Of a DNA stretch of 64,000 bases, positions 26,828-35,701 are shown in pieces. A program made the position numbers and the translations under genes. Where the stretch lies: the NCBI RefSeq assembly GCF_904846075.1, contig NZ_CAJGZH010000003.1, forward strand, positions 310,001 through 374,000. Reading direction: 5' to 3'. Source of the stretch: Psychrobacter glacincola. GTDB lineage: Bacteria; Pseudomonadota; Gammaproteobacteria; Pseudomonadales; Moraxellaceae. The notes beneath the pieces were generated by a model. The model was given only the letters and a program-made list of their open reading frames with translations, searched no databases and had not been told where the DNA came from. The stretch's first letter is position 1. Each line of letters begins with the position of its first letter.

Positions 26828-27253
26828 ACTTTTTCCTGTTTATCTGATTGTATTTAAATGAAGTCATTCCATCACAGAAATGCCTTCGTAGTTTCAAGGT
26901 ATGAAGCTAAATTTAGCTTATTATTTACTCTTTTTATTATTAGTATATCTTAACGTACACTCAAAACTTATAAGATAATTATAACAATAAAATATCAATA
27001 ACTAAGTATGTGGTAAAAACGATATAGTCTATTTATAAACAAAGTCTACATACCGTAGCGGTGGTCATTATATTCCATATATTAGACTCGATGACGCTTG
27101 CCCCTAACCACTCATGAACAAAAAACGACCGTTGAGTAGGAAAAAATAAAAACATCGAATAGTCATGCGGATTTAAAGCTTAAAACCCCCACTCTTGACA
27201 CTAAAATGCCATTGATCATTAAGTCATTTCAAGCAAAAAAATAAGGAAAAACG
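26828..27253. other. Divergent promoter region (roadblock operon / amidohydrolase)
   Basis: AT-rich 426-base spacer between divergent genes. Both promoters must lie here. No ORF or RNA is recognised. Confidence 0.45.
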
Positions 27254-28489
27254 ATGCCAGATTTACTTATAAAAAATGCCCAATTACCCAATCATAAAAA
27301 CTTGGTTAATATCAGTATAAACGGCGCTTATATTGAGAGCATTGACGACGTTGCAAAAAAAACTGAACATGATGATGCGCCAAGAGCACTTTACGATGCT
27401 AAAGGTTACTTTGTCTGTGCAGGATTCTATGAGAGCCACATTCACCTTGATAAAGCCTGCATCCTTGATCGCTGTACTATAGAGCAAGGTGATTTAAACG
27501 AGGCTGTTGAAGAAACAGGTAAGGCTAAAAAGGATTTTACGGAAGTAGATGTGTTTAATCGTGCTTCACGAGTGATTGAGATGGCGATTAAAAAAGGCAC
27601 CGTTGGTCTGCGCACCTTTGTTGAAACAGATTCAAAAACAGAGATGCGTGCCTTTAATGCCATCAAAAAAGCCCGCGATACCTATGCATTTGCCATCGAT
27701 ATAGAGATTTGCGCCTTTGCGCAATCAGGATTGAGCAATGACCTGCATACTTATGAGCTACTAAAACTGGCATTGTCGCAAGGCGCTGATTTGGTTGGCG
27801 GATGTCCATACAAAGATGAAAATCCTCACAAGCATATTGAAATGGTGTTTGATTTGGCTGAGCAGTTTGACGTCGATGTTGATTTTCATTTAGATTTTGA
27901 TCTGGATCCACAAGGCTCGAGCATTCCAAAATTGGTTGAAGAAACCATCAAGCGCCATTATCAAGGTCGCGTGTCTATTGGTCATGTGACTAAATTATCG
28001 GCGATGGACAAAGACAAACGTATAGAAATGGCTGCGTTACTGAAATTCGCTGACATTACCTTGACGGTGTTACCAGCCACCGACATATTTTTGAATGGAC
28101 GTGATTATGATGCGCTCATTCCTAGAGGCATGGTCAACGCCAATGAGCTATTAGCAATGGGCATCAATACGACTATTTCTAGCAATAATATTTTAAATGC
28201 TTTCACGCCTTACGGTGATGCTTCACTGATTAGAATGGCAAATATGTATGCCAATATCACTCAATTAGCAAAAGATGAGCAGATAGCGGAGGTATTCGAT
28301 ATGATTAGCAAAAATGCAGCGAAGCTTTTGTCACGACAAACGGAGATTAAAGTAGGAGCACCGGCTACCCTAGTCATATTAGAAGCGAAAGACGCGGTAG
28401 AAGCGATTAGAATCAATTCACAAGCCATCGCAGGCTTTAAAAATGGCAAGCAAACCTTTTGCAATGAGGTCGCCCATATTTGCTTTTAA
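27254..28489 (+). CDS. Amidohydrolase, cytosine deaminase-like (CodA/AtzC group)
   Basis: A 411-residue metal-dependent hydrolase of the amidohydrolase superfamily. First metal motif ESHIHLDKA (about 64-72, HxH), the mid-barrel His in DVDFHLDFD (about 210-218), the next His in VSIGHVTKLSAM (about 240-251), and the C-terminal region SSNNILNAFTPYGD (about 312-325). In CodA/AtzC the latter has Asp where this protein has Asn, so the chemistry may differ. Likely acts on a cyclic amide or amine such as a pyrimidine. An AAGGA site precedes the ATG. Convergent with the SDR gene. Confidence 0.78.
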   Translation: MPDLLIKNAQLPNHKNLVNISINGAYIESIDDVAKKTEHDDAPRALYDAKGYFVCAGFYESHIHLDKACILDRCTIEQGDLNEAVEETGKAKKDFTEVDVFNRASRVIEMAIKKGTVGLRTFVETDSKTEMRAFNAIKKARDTYAFAIDIEICAFAQSGLSNDLHTYELLKLALSQGADLVGGCPYKDENPHKHIEMVFDLAEQFDVDVDFHLDFDLDPQGSSIPKLVEETIKRHYQGRVSIGHVTKLSAMDKDKRIEMAALLKFADITLTVLPATDIFLNGRDYDALIPRGMVNANELLAMGINTTISSNNILNAFTPYGDASLIRMANMYANITQLAKDEQIAEVFDMISKNAAKLLSRQTEIKVGAPATLVILEAKDAVEAIRINSQAIAGFKNGKQTFCNEVAHICF

Positions 28490-28597
28490 TAACTTGAGTA
28501 ACTTGAATACTCTTTAATTGAGCACATTCAGTCAATTGAAAGATACAGCCTATCAATGCGCCATTATATTTATCATAAAACATAGGCTTAAAACGAT

Positions 28598-28634
28598 AAA
28601 AGCGTCACCCAACTATACGTTGAATGATGCTTTT
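28598..28634. terminator. Bidirectional terminator (amidohydrolase / SDR)
   Basis: AAAAGCGTCA pairs with TGATGCTTTT (one G-T pair) around a 17-base loop, between two convergent genes. Confidence 0.65.
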
Positions 28635-28703
28635 CATAACGGTTTTTCACTACTTACAATAGCTTTAACATCATGGTTTAAATACCTTCATATGCAGATA
28701 AGC

Positions 28704-29495
28704 TTAGTCTAAGGTTTGCACACCGCCGCCATTCACAAATATGGTTTGACCACTGACCCACTCAGATAGTGGTGCGGCAAAATATAGCATAGCACCAGCG
28801 ATATCATCGGCTTCACCCAGACGTTGAATCGGCGTATGCTCTAGCATTTTCTTTTCGATTTCTGGTGTTAGTACAGTTTTTAACGCATCAGTACGCGTGG
28901 CACCAGGGCCAACCGCATTGACGCGTACCTCAGGGCCAAAATCATGTGCCAAGTTCGCCACCATATGATTGACAGCCGCTTTTGATCCTGCATAACCACT
29001 CATGTTCGGGCTTTTATTGATACTCGACATCGAAGTGGTAAATACAATCGAACCATAACCCGACGCTTTCATGTGTGGCACGCATAATTGAGACAAACGC
29101 CAGCCACTAAACACATTTAACTCAAAGTCACGGCGAATATCATCGACCGATGCGGTGGCTGGGTTTTCACGACCACCGCCGCCGCCACCAGCATTATTGA
29201 TTAAAATATTGACCGTGCCAAATTCAGCGACGACCTTATCTACCATAGCGACCAAATCTTCATCTTTTAAGATATTACATTCGACTGCCAAGCCTTTTAC
29301 ACCATAAGCTTCGATATCCTTGACCGCAGCCTTTGCATCTTCTAATTTTAAATCAGCAACAGCGATATTTGCCCCAGCTTGTGCTAGACGTAACGCCGTT
29401 GCTTTACCAATACCATTTGCACCGCCCGTCACAATTGCGGTTTTTCCTGACAGATCAAATAATTCATTAAATGCTCTATGTTTGAATTCTTGCAT
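28704..29495 (-). CDS. Short-chain dehydrogenase/reductase (HdhA-like)
   Basis: A 263-residue NAD(P)-dependent SDR. Motifs: TGGANGIGKATA (cofactor glycines, about 24-35), NNAGGGGGG, catalytic Ser in TTSMSS (about 151), catalytic Tyr-Lys in GYAGSKAA (about 160-167), and VNAVGPGATRTDAL. It resembles 7-alpha-hydroxysteroid or glucose dehydrogenases, but substrate cannot be fixed. AAGGA lies before the ATG. Single gene. Confidence 0.85.
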   Translation of the reverse strand: MQEFKHRAFNELFDLSGKTAIVTGGANGIGKATALRLAQAGANIAVADLKLEDAKAAVKDIEAYGVKGLAVECNILKDEDLVAMVDKVVAEFGTVNILINNAGGGGGGRENPATASVDDIRRDFELNVFSGWRLSQLCVPHMKASGYGSIVFTTSMSSINKSPNMSGYAGSKAAVNHMVANLAHDFGPEVRVNAVGPGATRTDALKTVLTPEIEKKMLEHTPIQRLGEADDIAGAMLYFAAPLSEWVSGQTIFVNGGGVQTLD

Positions 29496-29732
29496 AATTA
29501 TTCCTTATTATCATCATGGTCTATAGATGGATTATTTGTTGTTATATTCGTTTAAACGATCTATATAATTATGCATGATTGAACTGAGCCTAATGTGTCA
29601 AATTGACCACCTTTTGTAACTTAGTTTTGGCGCTGCAACTTTTAGTAATCTATGTCGTGAATTCAGTCGATAGTAACTTGGCATGTCATCGAAATGTTCT
29701 TAAGAAATAATGACAACCCTTAAAATCAGGAC

Positions 29733-29763
29733 AAAAAAAAGCCTCACAATAAAGTGAGGCTTT
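29733..29763 (-). terminator. Intrinsic terminator after tRNA-Gly
   Basis: On the minus strand AAAGCCTCAC pairs with GTGAGGCTTT, followed by eight T residues. It lies 22 bases past the tRNA 3' end. Confidence 0.9.
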
Positions 29764-29784
29764 GATGCTTTTTCAAGCCATATT

Positions 29785-29859
29785 TGGAGCGGGAAAAGAG
29801 ATTCGAACTCTCGACCCCAACCTTGGCAAGGTTATGCTCTACCACTGAGCTATTCCCGC
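29785..29859 (-). tRNA. tRNA-Gly (anticodon GCC)
   Basis: Read on the minus strand: acceptor GCGGGAA pairing with TTCCCGC, D-arm GCTCAGTGGTAGAGC, anticodon loop CTTGCCAAG giving GCC, T-arm GAGAGTTCGAATCTC, then T and an encoded CCA at 29787-29785. A strong promoter lies upstream and a terminator follows, so it is a single-gene transcript. Confidence 0.96.
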
Positions 29860-29912
29860 TGATTATCGAATTGTAGTGTTGTTAACAACAACTCCGTCTC
29901 GATAGGCTGGCT

Positions 29913-29940
29913 ATTCTATCAGATATTCTAACCCTGTCAA
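29913..29940 (-). promoter_or_regulatory. Sigma-70 promoter of tRNA-Gly
   Basis: On the minus strand TTGACA (29940-29935), a 16-base spacer, then TAGAAT (29918-29913). The tRNA begins about 54 bases further on. Confidence 0.75.
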
Positions 29941-30419
29941 CCTTATTTTTAACGTTTATTTCCAATATTATGTCTTTAACTCGCTATTTATTGATGTAAT
30001 TATCATAAATAATTGATTTAGAAATAATTATTTATTTTAAATAATATCAGTTATTTTTCAGAATAATGTTAAAAATCTAAAGCTCTGTCCTTGTAGGTAG
30101 TATCTCATTGCCTATGAGACTATTTTTTGACTGAGATTTATGCCGCCTATCAAGTTTATAGACGTTAATAGCGAAAAATAGATTTGTTGGTGTCAACGTC
30201 CCTCTCACTTACAATCCTACGCTGTATTGTTACTTTTCCTGCATTGGTTTTGCCTTAGTAACATTATTATACTTATGCCTAATGACAGTTCGGGTAAAAT
30301 TTTACTGTTGAGGTCACGTAGCAAGCATAGGTAGAACATTAATAAAAAATTGCCTTACTTGCCGCTTTGGCTTTTTATCCCACAAAAAATGTAACACGAG
30401 TCATTTGAACGATAATCAC
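29941..30419. other. Intergenic region between tRNA-Gly and the M48 gene
   Basis: AT-rich; no gene, RNA or palindrome that I can support. It leads into the tandem repeat at 30420-30485 and the promoter area of the M48 peptidase gene. Confidence 0.45.
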
Positions 30420-30485
30420 TTTAACGACAACCGCTTTATTATTAATAGCCGCTTTGATAACAGCTGCTTTGTTATTAACCGCCAC
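30420..30485 (+). repeat. Degenerate 33-bp tandem repeat upstream of the M48 gene
   Basis: Units at 30420-30452 and 30453-30485 agree at about 24 of 33 positions by eye, each built of a 15-base and an 18-base half beginning TTT. A partial copy precedes. The period is a multiple of three, and the frame upstream of the M48 start reads through it as an Asn/Phe-rich repeat. Confidence 0.65.
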
Positions 30486-30530
30486 TTTGTTCTATTTTAC
30501 TTTTTATCATTTACAGCGAGGATGTTTATT

Positions 30531-31343
30531 ATGAAAAAATTACTGACCAGCACCGTAATGGCCGCTTCATTGTCGGCACTAGCCCTGACAGGCTGTACCA
30601 GCACCACCAGTACTGGGGCCGTTGGCGTTGACCGTCAGCAGCTATTACTGGTTTCTAGTGAGCAAGTTTTGCAGCTGTCTGCACAGAGTTATGCCAAAAC
30701 GTTGCAAGAAGCAAAATCGCGCGGCGTGTTAGATACCAATAAGGTTCAGCTTAATCGCTTAAAGAACATCGCTAATCGTTTGGTCGGTCAGGTCGGAGTC
30801 TACCGTCCAGATGCGGCGAAATGGCAATGGGAAGTGCATACGATCAAATCTAATGAGCTGAATGCCTTTGTGGTACCGGGTGGTAAAATCATGTTTTACT
30901 CGGGTATCATTGACCGCCTGAATCTCACGGATGATGAGATTGCGGCTATTATGGGTCATGAGATGTCACATGCGCTGCGTGAGCACTCACGTGAACGTCT
31001 CTCACGTCAATATGCCACACAGACTGGTATCGGCGTGGCTGCTAGCATCTTTGGACTGTCACAAGGTCAAGCTGAGCTTGCCAACGTCGCTGGTGATTTG
31101 GGACTGAGCCGTCCACACAGTCGCACACAAGAAGCTGAAGCCGATCAAATTGGTCTAGAGTTAATGGCACGTGCTGGCTATAATCCGCAAGCAGCGGTTA
31201 CCTTATGGCAAAAAATGCAAAGCGCTAGCCAAGGTGAGCCACCGCAGTTCTTAAGCACTCACCCGACCAGCAGCAATCGTATTGCTCAATTGCAATCATT
31301 AATGCCTAAAGTGATGCCGCTTTATCAAAAAGCGCGTCGCTAA
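30531..31343 (+). CDS. M48 family metallopeptidase, lipoprotein
   Basis: A 270-residue zinc peptidase anchored to a membrane by lipid: signal MKKLLTSTVMAASL and lipobox ALTGC. The zinc motif HEMSH is in IMGHEMSHALREHSRERLS, with the third ligand in the EAEADQIGLELM segment. Resembles LoiP/YcaL-type periplasmic proteases. The open frame extends upstream to 30405 through the tandem repeat, but the ATG at 30531 has a GCGAGG site and begins a normal signal peptide, so it is chosen. Terminator after the gene. Confidence 0.9.
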   Translation: MKKLLTSTVMAASLSALALTGCTSTTSTGAVGVDRQQLLLVSSEQVLQLSAQSYAKTLQEAKSRGVLDTNKVQLNRLKNIANRLVGQVGVYRPDAAKWQWEVHTIKSNELNAFVVPGGKIMFYSGIIDRLNLTDDEIAAIMGHEMSHALREHSRERLSRQYATQTGIGVAASIFGLSQGQAELANVAGDLGLSRPHSRTQEAEADQIGLELMARAGYNPQAAVTLWQKMQSASQGEPPQFLSTHPTSSNRIAQLQSLMPKVMPLYQKARR

Positions 31344-31710
31344 TGAAGTGGTTTGATTTCATGCTTTGAGTAAATGGCTGTTACTTATAATGATTGTTAC
31401 TTATAAAAGCAGAGTACAGGTTATCAATTGTGCTCTGCTTTTTTATGCTGATAGCTAACAGATACCGCTACTTGCCATGACTAGCTATTAGCTCTCGTCA
31501 TTAAGACAGTATGTTAAAAAGAATATCTTTCATTGCTATATTTTTTAGAAACAGGATAGCTCAAAAGTGTAATCGCTTACAGGCACACGCCACTTAATAG
31601 CAGGTTTTACCGCTAATAGCGTCTGCTATAATGGGCATTATTTGCAATTCACAAATTGCTAAGTATGATACCGCCAAGTACTATTAGGCAAAATATATGG
31701 AAAGATTATT
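31344..31710. other. Intergenic region between the M48 gene and bolA-like gene
   Basis: Contains the terminator at 31406-31445 and presumably the promoter of the BolA-like gene. Nothing else seen. Confidence 0.45.
31406..31445 (+). terminator. Intrinsic terminator after the M48 gene
   Basis: AAGCAGAG pairs with CTCTGCTT, loop of about 18 bases, followed by a U-run. Confidence 0.8.
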
Positions 31711-32034
31711 ATGAGTAAAACACCGACCGCTGATGCGCTCAATGCTGAGCTACAAGCGTTGCAGCCGCAACATATAGAATTGTTGAATGAATCAATGAAT
31801 CATTCTGGTTATTTTGATGGCAAAGAAAGCCATTTTAAGCTTACGATTGTTAGTGATGCTTTTGAAGGCAAAAGATTGGTCGCACGCCATCAGCTTGTAT
31901 ATAGACTGGCAAACTCCTTATTAACCTCGCAAGGCGGTCAAATCCATGCTTTAGCGATTCATGCTTATACCCCAATAGAATGGCAAGGTCAAAGCCCTGA
32001 TAGTCCGTTATGTGCTGGACAAAACAAGGGCTAA
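31711..32034 (+). CDS. BolA family protein
   Basis: A 107-residue cytoplasmic protein with the BolA fold: LNESMNHSGYFDGKESHFKLTIVSDAF (about 25-51), then the conserved helix-turn GKRLVARHQLVYRLA and HALAIHAYTPIEW. The His in the SHF segment and the C-terminal His fit the [2Fe-2S]-binding residues used with monothiol glutaredoxins. Start ATG at 31711 has no strong ribosome site (an AAAGATT stretch precedes). Followed by SirB on the same strand. Confidence 0.88.
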   Translation: MSKTPTADALNAELQALQPQHIELLNESMNHSGYFDGKESHFKLTIVSDAFEGKRLVARHQLVYRLANSLLTSQGGQIHALAIHAYTPIEWQGQSPDSPLCAGQNKG

Positions 32035-32126
32035 TAACGAACTATTGCGAAGGTAGTGTTTTCCATACCATAATCATATGTAACCAGTAAGCGCTGAAAC
32101 TGCACCTTTAAAGGAAATAATATCTC

Positions 32127-32486
32127 ATGAAACATCTACACATGCTCATGGCTGTATTGCTCATTGCCCTGTTTTTATATCAGAGCTATTTGGTATTAAG
32201 CTCAAACAAGCAAGCGCCACGCGTGGTCAAAATCTCTTCGCACATTCTCTATACCCTCATTATTGTGTCAGGGGCAGTCATGCTAATGCAGCTGATGAGT
32301 GCCAATGCACCCATACAGTGGGTATTTGCAAAAGTAATCTTACTCGTTGCGGCTATCAGTGCCAGTATTAAAGCGTTTAATAATAACGCCACATCTAGCC
32401 AAAGAAAGACCGGTATTCTTATTGCTGGAGCGGCATATGTGGGCATTGTGGTACTAGCCTTTGCTAAACCTGGTAACTTATTTTAA
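32127..32486 (+). CDS. SirB family inner-membrane protein
   Basis: A 119-residue protein with four hydrophobic segments (about 5-25, 38-60, 67-85, 96-115), as in the SirB2 family. The KISSHILYTLIIVSGAVMLMQ segment with its conserved His is typical. Function of the family is unclear. An AAAGGA site lies upstream of the ATG. Probably co-transcribed with the bolA-like gene 92 bases upstream. Confidence 0.8.
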   Translation: MKHLHMLMAVLLIALFLYQSYLVLSSNKQAPRVVKISSHILYTLIIVSGAVMLMQLMSANAPIQWVFAKVILLVAAISASIKAFNNNATSSQRKTGILIAGAAYVGIVVLAFAKPGNLF

Positions 32487-32633
32487 TAAACATATCATAT
32501 TTTAATTGCACAAATACTTATATTACTAGCATTGAAAATATTTAATAAGTGCCATATTTTCAATATCTTAATCCCATTATTTTTGCTATCTTACATAAAT
32601 ACAATCGCCTCAACCTAGCCTAATGGAGCCACT

Positions 32634-33035
32634 ATGAAAACTCTTACTGCAGCGACACTACTGGCGACAGCTGGCATTTTTGGTCTCTCAGGCTGTGCCT
32701 CGACGGGCAATGTCACGCCACAATATGTGCCGCCAAGCACGTATCAAAGTTACGATTGCCAAGCCCTTAGCCAAGAATATACCCGCGTCAATCGCTATGT
32801 CGACGCGGCGCGCAATGAGCAATCAACTTTATCCGCCTCAGGTGTCGGGGTTGGGGTTTCTGCGGGACGCTGGGGCATCTCCCCTAATATTAGCTTTGGC
32901 GTTGGCAAAAGCAACAATACCAAGGCGCGCGATGCAAAATTATCACGGCTCTATGGCGAGCGTGATGCAATCATTCAATCCGCCCGCATTCAGCGTTGTA
33001 GCTTTGCCAATGGTGTTAAGATTTATGGCGAGTAA
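32634..33035 (+). CDS. Putative lipoprotein
   Basis: A 133-residue exported protein with a lipobox (GLSGC at about 18-22). After the Cys a short Pro/Tyr-rich linker leads to a helical region (CQALSQEYTRVNRYVDAARNEQ, about 42-63), a Gly/Ser-rich hairpin (SGVGVGVSAGRWGISPNISFGVG) that looks like a glycine-rich amphipathic insert, and a second helix ending CSFANGVKIYG. A disulfide between Cys42 and Cys123 is possible. No family recognised. Single gene with terminator. Confidence 0.75.
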   Translation: MKTLTAATLLATAGIFGLSGCASTGNVTPQYVPPSTYQSYDCQALSQEYTRVNRYVDAARNEQSTLSASGVGVGVSAGRWGISPNISFGVGKSNNTKARDAKLSRLYGERDAIIQSARIQRCSFANGVKIYGE

Positions 33036-33122
33036 TACGTGATAGGTTATGTTTAATAAGTTAAGTTTGATAAGTAATATTTAACTGTTCAATCCTTTGA
33101 TGACTTTAGATAGTATTTGTTA

Positions 33123-33161
33123 TAAAAAAGCCAGCATGCAATAAGCATACTGGCTTTTTTA
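33123..33161. terminator. Bidirectional terminator (lipoprotein / trxC)
   Basis: AAAAAAGCCAG-C-ATGC pairs with GCAT-A-CTGGCTTTTTT, between convergent genes. Confidence 0.9.
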
Positions 33162-33181
33162 TAATCATAATTCGTTAAAAC

Positions 33182-33619
33182 TCAAGAATGTAAGCTTTGT
33201 ACCCACTGAACAATTTGATCGCTAGGTAAAGCACCAGATTGTCGCGCGATCTCTCTACCATTTTTAAAAGCCACCATGGTTGGCAAACTGCGAATATTAT
33301 AAGGTGCCGCCGCTTGCTCATATTTATCGGTTTGTATTTTGGCAAAAACCACTTGTGGCAGTTGCGCCGCTGCGGCTTTGAACTGCGGTGCCATCATTAG
33401 ACACGGCTGACACCAACTCGCCCAAAAATCAACGATGGTCAAGACCTCATTTTTTTGAATGACTTTACGAACCGTTTGGGCATTTAGTTCATGAGGACTC
33501 CCCGTTAATAACGGCTGACCACATTTGCCACAATTTGGCGCAGCACTAAGTTTGGCTGCTGGTATGCGGTTGGTTGCCTGACAATGTGGGCAGACCAGAT
33601 GAGAGTTTTGCTCACTCAT
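33182..33619 (-). CDS. trxC: Thioredoxin 2 (TrxC) with WCQPC active site
   Basis: A 145-residue cytoplasmic thioredoxin with the N-terminal zinc finger typical of TrxC: CPHC (about 10-13) and CGKC (about 30-33). The active site is WASWCQPC, with Gln in place of the usual Gly. The cis-Pro segment is RSLPTMVAF. The open frame begins at 33670, but GGAG sits 7 bases before the ATG at 33619. First of several genes in this stretch tied to sulfur/redox chemistry. Confidence 0.9.
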   Translation of the reverse strand: MSEQNSHLVCPHCQATNRIPAAKLSAAPNCGKCGQPLLTGSPHELNAQTVRKVIQKNEVLTIVDFWASWCQPCLMMAPQFKAAAAQLPQVVFAKIQTDKYEQAAAPYNIRSLPTMVAFKNGREIARQSGALPSDQIVQWVQSLHS

Positions 33620-33716
33620 TATAAGACTCCTATGCAAGTAGCATGGGTATTGGTCAATCAAAGTATCCAATACCCATGCTTGATTATGTATTTATGACAA
33701 TAAATCTAGCGACTTT

Positions 33717-33899
33717 TTAACGCTTGCAGGTATTCATCCCAAGCATTTTATACAAAGGACAAAAGCGGAAGAGTCCTGTGAGTAAAGGTACTAAGCCAAT
33801 CACGCCCCACCAGCTTTGAAAATACAAACCCAAGCCGATAATCACAACACCCGCGATAATACGTAGTAAACGCTCAGTACTGCCGATATTAATTTCCAT
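33717..33899 (-). CDS. DUF2892 inner-membrane protein
   Basis: A 60-residue protein with the DUF2892 layout: NIGSTERLLRIIAGV at the start, two hydrophobic segments, and the C-terminal GLFRFCPLYKMLGMNTC with two cysteines. In many bacteria this domain is found next to, or fused with, rhodanese (YgaP) and persulfide-handling genes, which fits its location between trxC and the ETHE1-like gene. An AAGGAT site precedes the ATG. Confidence 0.88.
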   Translation of the reverse strand: MEINIGSTERLLRIIAGVVIIGLGLYFQSWWGVIGLVPLLTGLFRFCPLYKMLGMNTCKR

Positions 33900-34065
33900 G
33901 GTTCAATCCTTAAGTGTGAAGGCTTAATGGTAGAGGGGTAATATAGCCATGTGTTTACGGTAAAGACTAGCATTATGATGGCTTATACTCGTATTGTGCT
34001 TACGTAACGTGATGCATGTTTATAATGTTTGCTTCTTCTGATGTCTACTTATCCTGATATCTGTC

Positions 34066-34938
34066 TTATTGCCCAAGTACATTAATCGGTACTTTGAGAT
34101 AACGGGTACCATTGTCTTCTGGCTCTGGGAAATGACCTGCATCGATGTTTACTTGTACCGATGGAATAATGAGACGCGGCATATCAAGAGTGGCATCGCG
34201 GCGCTCACGCATTTGCACAAACTCTGCTTCATTGATGCCATCTTTGACATGGATATTGCCCAGTTTTTGTGCAGCGACAGTCGTGGTTGGACAGTGCTGG
34301 CGACCCTTGCTTGGATAATCATGGCACAGATATATTATCGTATCTTCAGGGAGCGCAAGGAGCTTCTTGATTGAGTGGTACAGCGTCTTGGCATCCCCAC
34401 CTGGAAAGTCACAGCGAGCCGTCCCGACATCAGGAGCAAATAAAGTATCACCAACAAAGACCACGGTCTTTTCATCATCAGTAGCAATATAGGCCATATC
34501 TGCCGGCGTATGACCCGGTACATACATGACCGTAATAGTAATATTGCCCAGCGCCAAAGTATCGCCCTCATCCGTTAGAATATCGAACTGGCTGGCATCG
34601 GTGCGAAAGCTGGTATCAAAGTTGAATATTTGCTTAAATATTTTTTGCACTTCGGTGATATGTTGACCGATTACCAACTGCCCACCGAGTTTGTCTTTGA
34701 CGTGTATCGCGGCGGATATATGGTCAGCATGCGCATGAGTCTCTATGATGTAAACCAGCTCCCAACCATGCTCTCGGACGAACCCAATCACCTCATCGAC
34801 ACTAGTAGTACTAGTGCACCCTGACTTAGCATCAAAATCCAATACAGGATCAATGATGGCACAGACTTGTTGTTGAACGTCCGCGAGTACGTGAGTATAA
34901 GTTTCTGTGTCGCTATGTAAGAATGAATGAACTTGCAT
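34066..34938 (-). CDS. ETHE1-like persulfide dioxygenase (MBL fold)
   Basis: A 290-residue metallo-beta-lactamase-fold protein. The THxHxDH motif is THAHADH (67-73), with the later ligands His in YVPGHTPADMA, Asp in FVGDTLFAPDVGTARCDFPGGDA, and the last His in YLCHDYPS. The single-iron persulfide dioxygenase ETHE1/Blh family fits these. It oxidises glutathione persulfide to sulfite. Divergent from a BigR-like repressor gene, the same pairing as in Xylella and Agrobacterium bigR-blh. Has a possible ribosome site (AAGTAAAGAGG). Confidence 0.88.
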   Translation of the reverse strand: MQVHSFLHSDTETYTHVLADVQQQVCAIIDPVLDFDAKSGCTSTTSVDEVIGFVREHGWELVYIIETHAHADHISAAIHVKDKLGGQLVIGQHITEVQKIFKQIFNFDTSFRTDASQFDILTDEGDTLALGNITITVMYVPGHTPADMAYIATDDEKTVVFVGDTLFAPDVGTARCDFPGGDAKTLYHSIKKLLALPEDTIIYLCHDYPSKGRQHCPTTTVAAQKLGNIHVKDGINEAEFVQMRERRDATLDMPRLIIPSVQVNIDAGHFPEPEDNGTRYLKVPINVLGQ

Positions 34939-35196
34939 GGCTACCTCTTTACTTTTAGATGAATATTTTATTTTTTGATAAATTGTTCAGTATAATATGC
35001 GCCAGCTTCTACTTATCGTATTGACCGCCACATATTTATCAACGATGCATATCAATATAGCAACGATTTAACATTTTATCAATTTATATAATGTAAATAA
35101 TGATAACTTGCTATCCGTGTCAATATCATTGATAATTAATCTTATCTTAGCTATTAATCCTAAATCTTTTATTATGTCTTATATAAGGAGCTTGCT

Positions 35197-35586
35197 CTGA
35201 CTACTTCTACTTCAGCATTGAGCACCTCGACTACTAGCATTGATGATGCGTCATCTAGCGTAGCAGACTTTGCACCTAAAGACCTTGCTGAGCAAATGCA
35301 GCAAGCGTCCATGCAAGCCAGCCAACTATTAAAGTCGCTTTCACATCCAGACCGCTTATTACTCTTATGTCAGTTGACTCAAGGAGAGTATTGCGTCAGC
35401 GAGCTTGAAAGCTTAGTCGGTGTTGGTCAGCCAAGCTTGTCACAGCAGCTTGGTATTCTACGCAAAGATGCGCTGGTGACGACCCGCCGCGAAGGCAAGC
35501 AAATTTATTATAGTATTGCCAGCGACGATGCCTTGGCAGTGTTACATTTATTGTATGAACGCTTTTGTGCCAAAACTGACAGCTAG
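35197..35586 (+). CDS. ArsR-family repressor, BigR/SqrR-like dithiol sensor
   Basis: A winged-helix repressor: SLSHPDRLLLL, CQLTQGEYCVSELE, VGQPSLSQQLGILRKDALV, TRREGKQIYYSI. Counted from the TTG at 35218, cysteines fall at 51 and 117, the same 66-residue spacing as the persulfide-sensing Cys41/Cys107 of SqrR and Cys42/Cys108 of BigR; an extra Cys59 is present. No in-frame ATG exists; the strong AAGGAG site is 6 bases before an in-frame CTG at 35197, taken as the start, with the TTG at 35218 as the alternative. It likely controls the divergent dioxygenase gene and perhaps the SulP gene. Confidence 0.85.
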   Translation: MTTSTSALSTSTTSIDDASSSVADFAPKDLAEQMQQASMQASQLLKSLSHPDRLLLLCQLTQGEYCVSELESLVGVGQPSLSQQLGILRKDALVTTRREGKQIYYSIASDDALAVLHLLYERFCAKTDS

Positions 35587-35701
35587 TTTGTTGGCTTGAA
35601 TTTTGAGCATCACTTGTTAGCGTCATTTTTCAGCATAACTTTATGAATTTAGCGCTTGGCTGTATTTAACCTTTTCTTTTCTTTTATTCAATTTTTTCTA
35701 C

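Noticed and set aside
34939..35196. BigR operator in the dioxygenase-repressor gap
   Set aside because: Several AT-rich palindromic words occur (such as ATATCATTGATAAT), but none is distinctive enough to call without a motif search.
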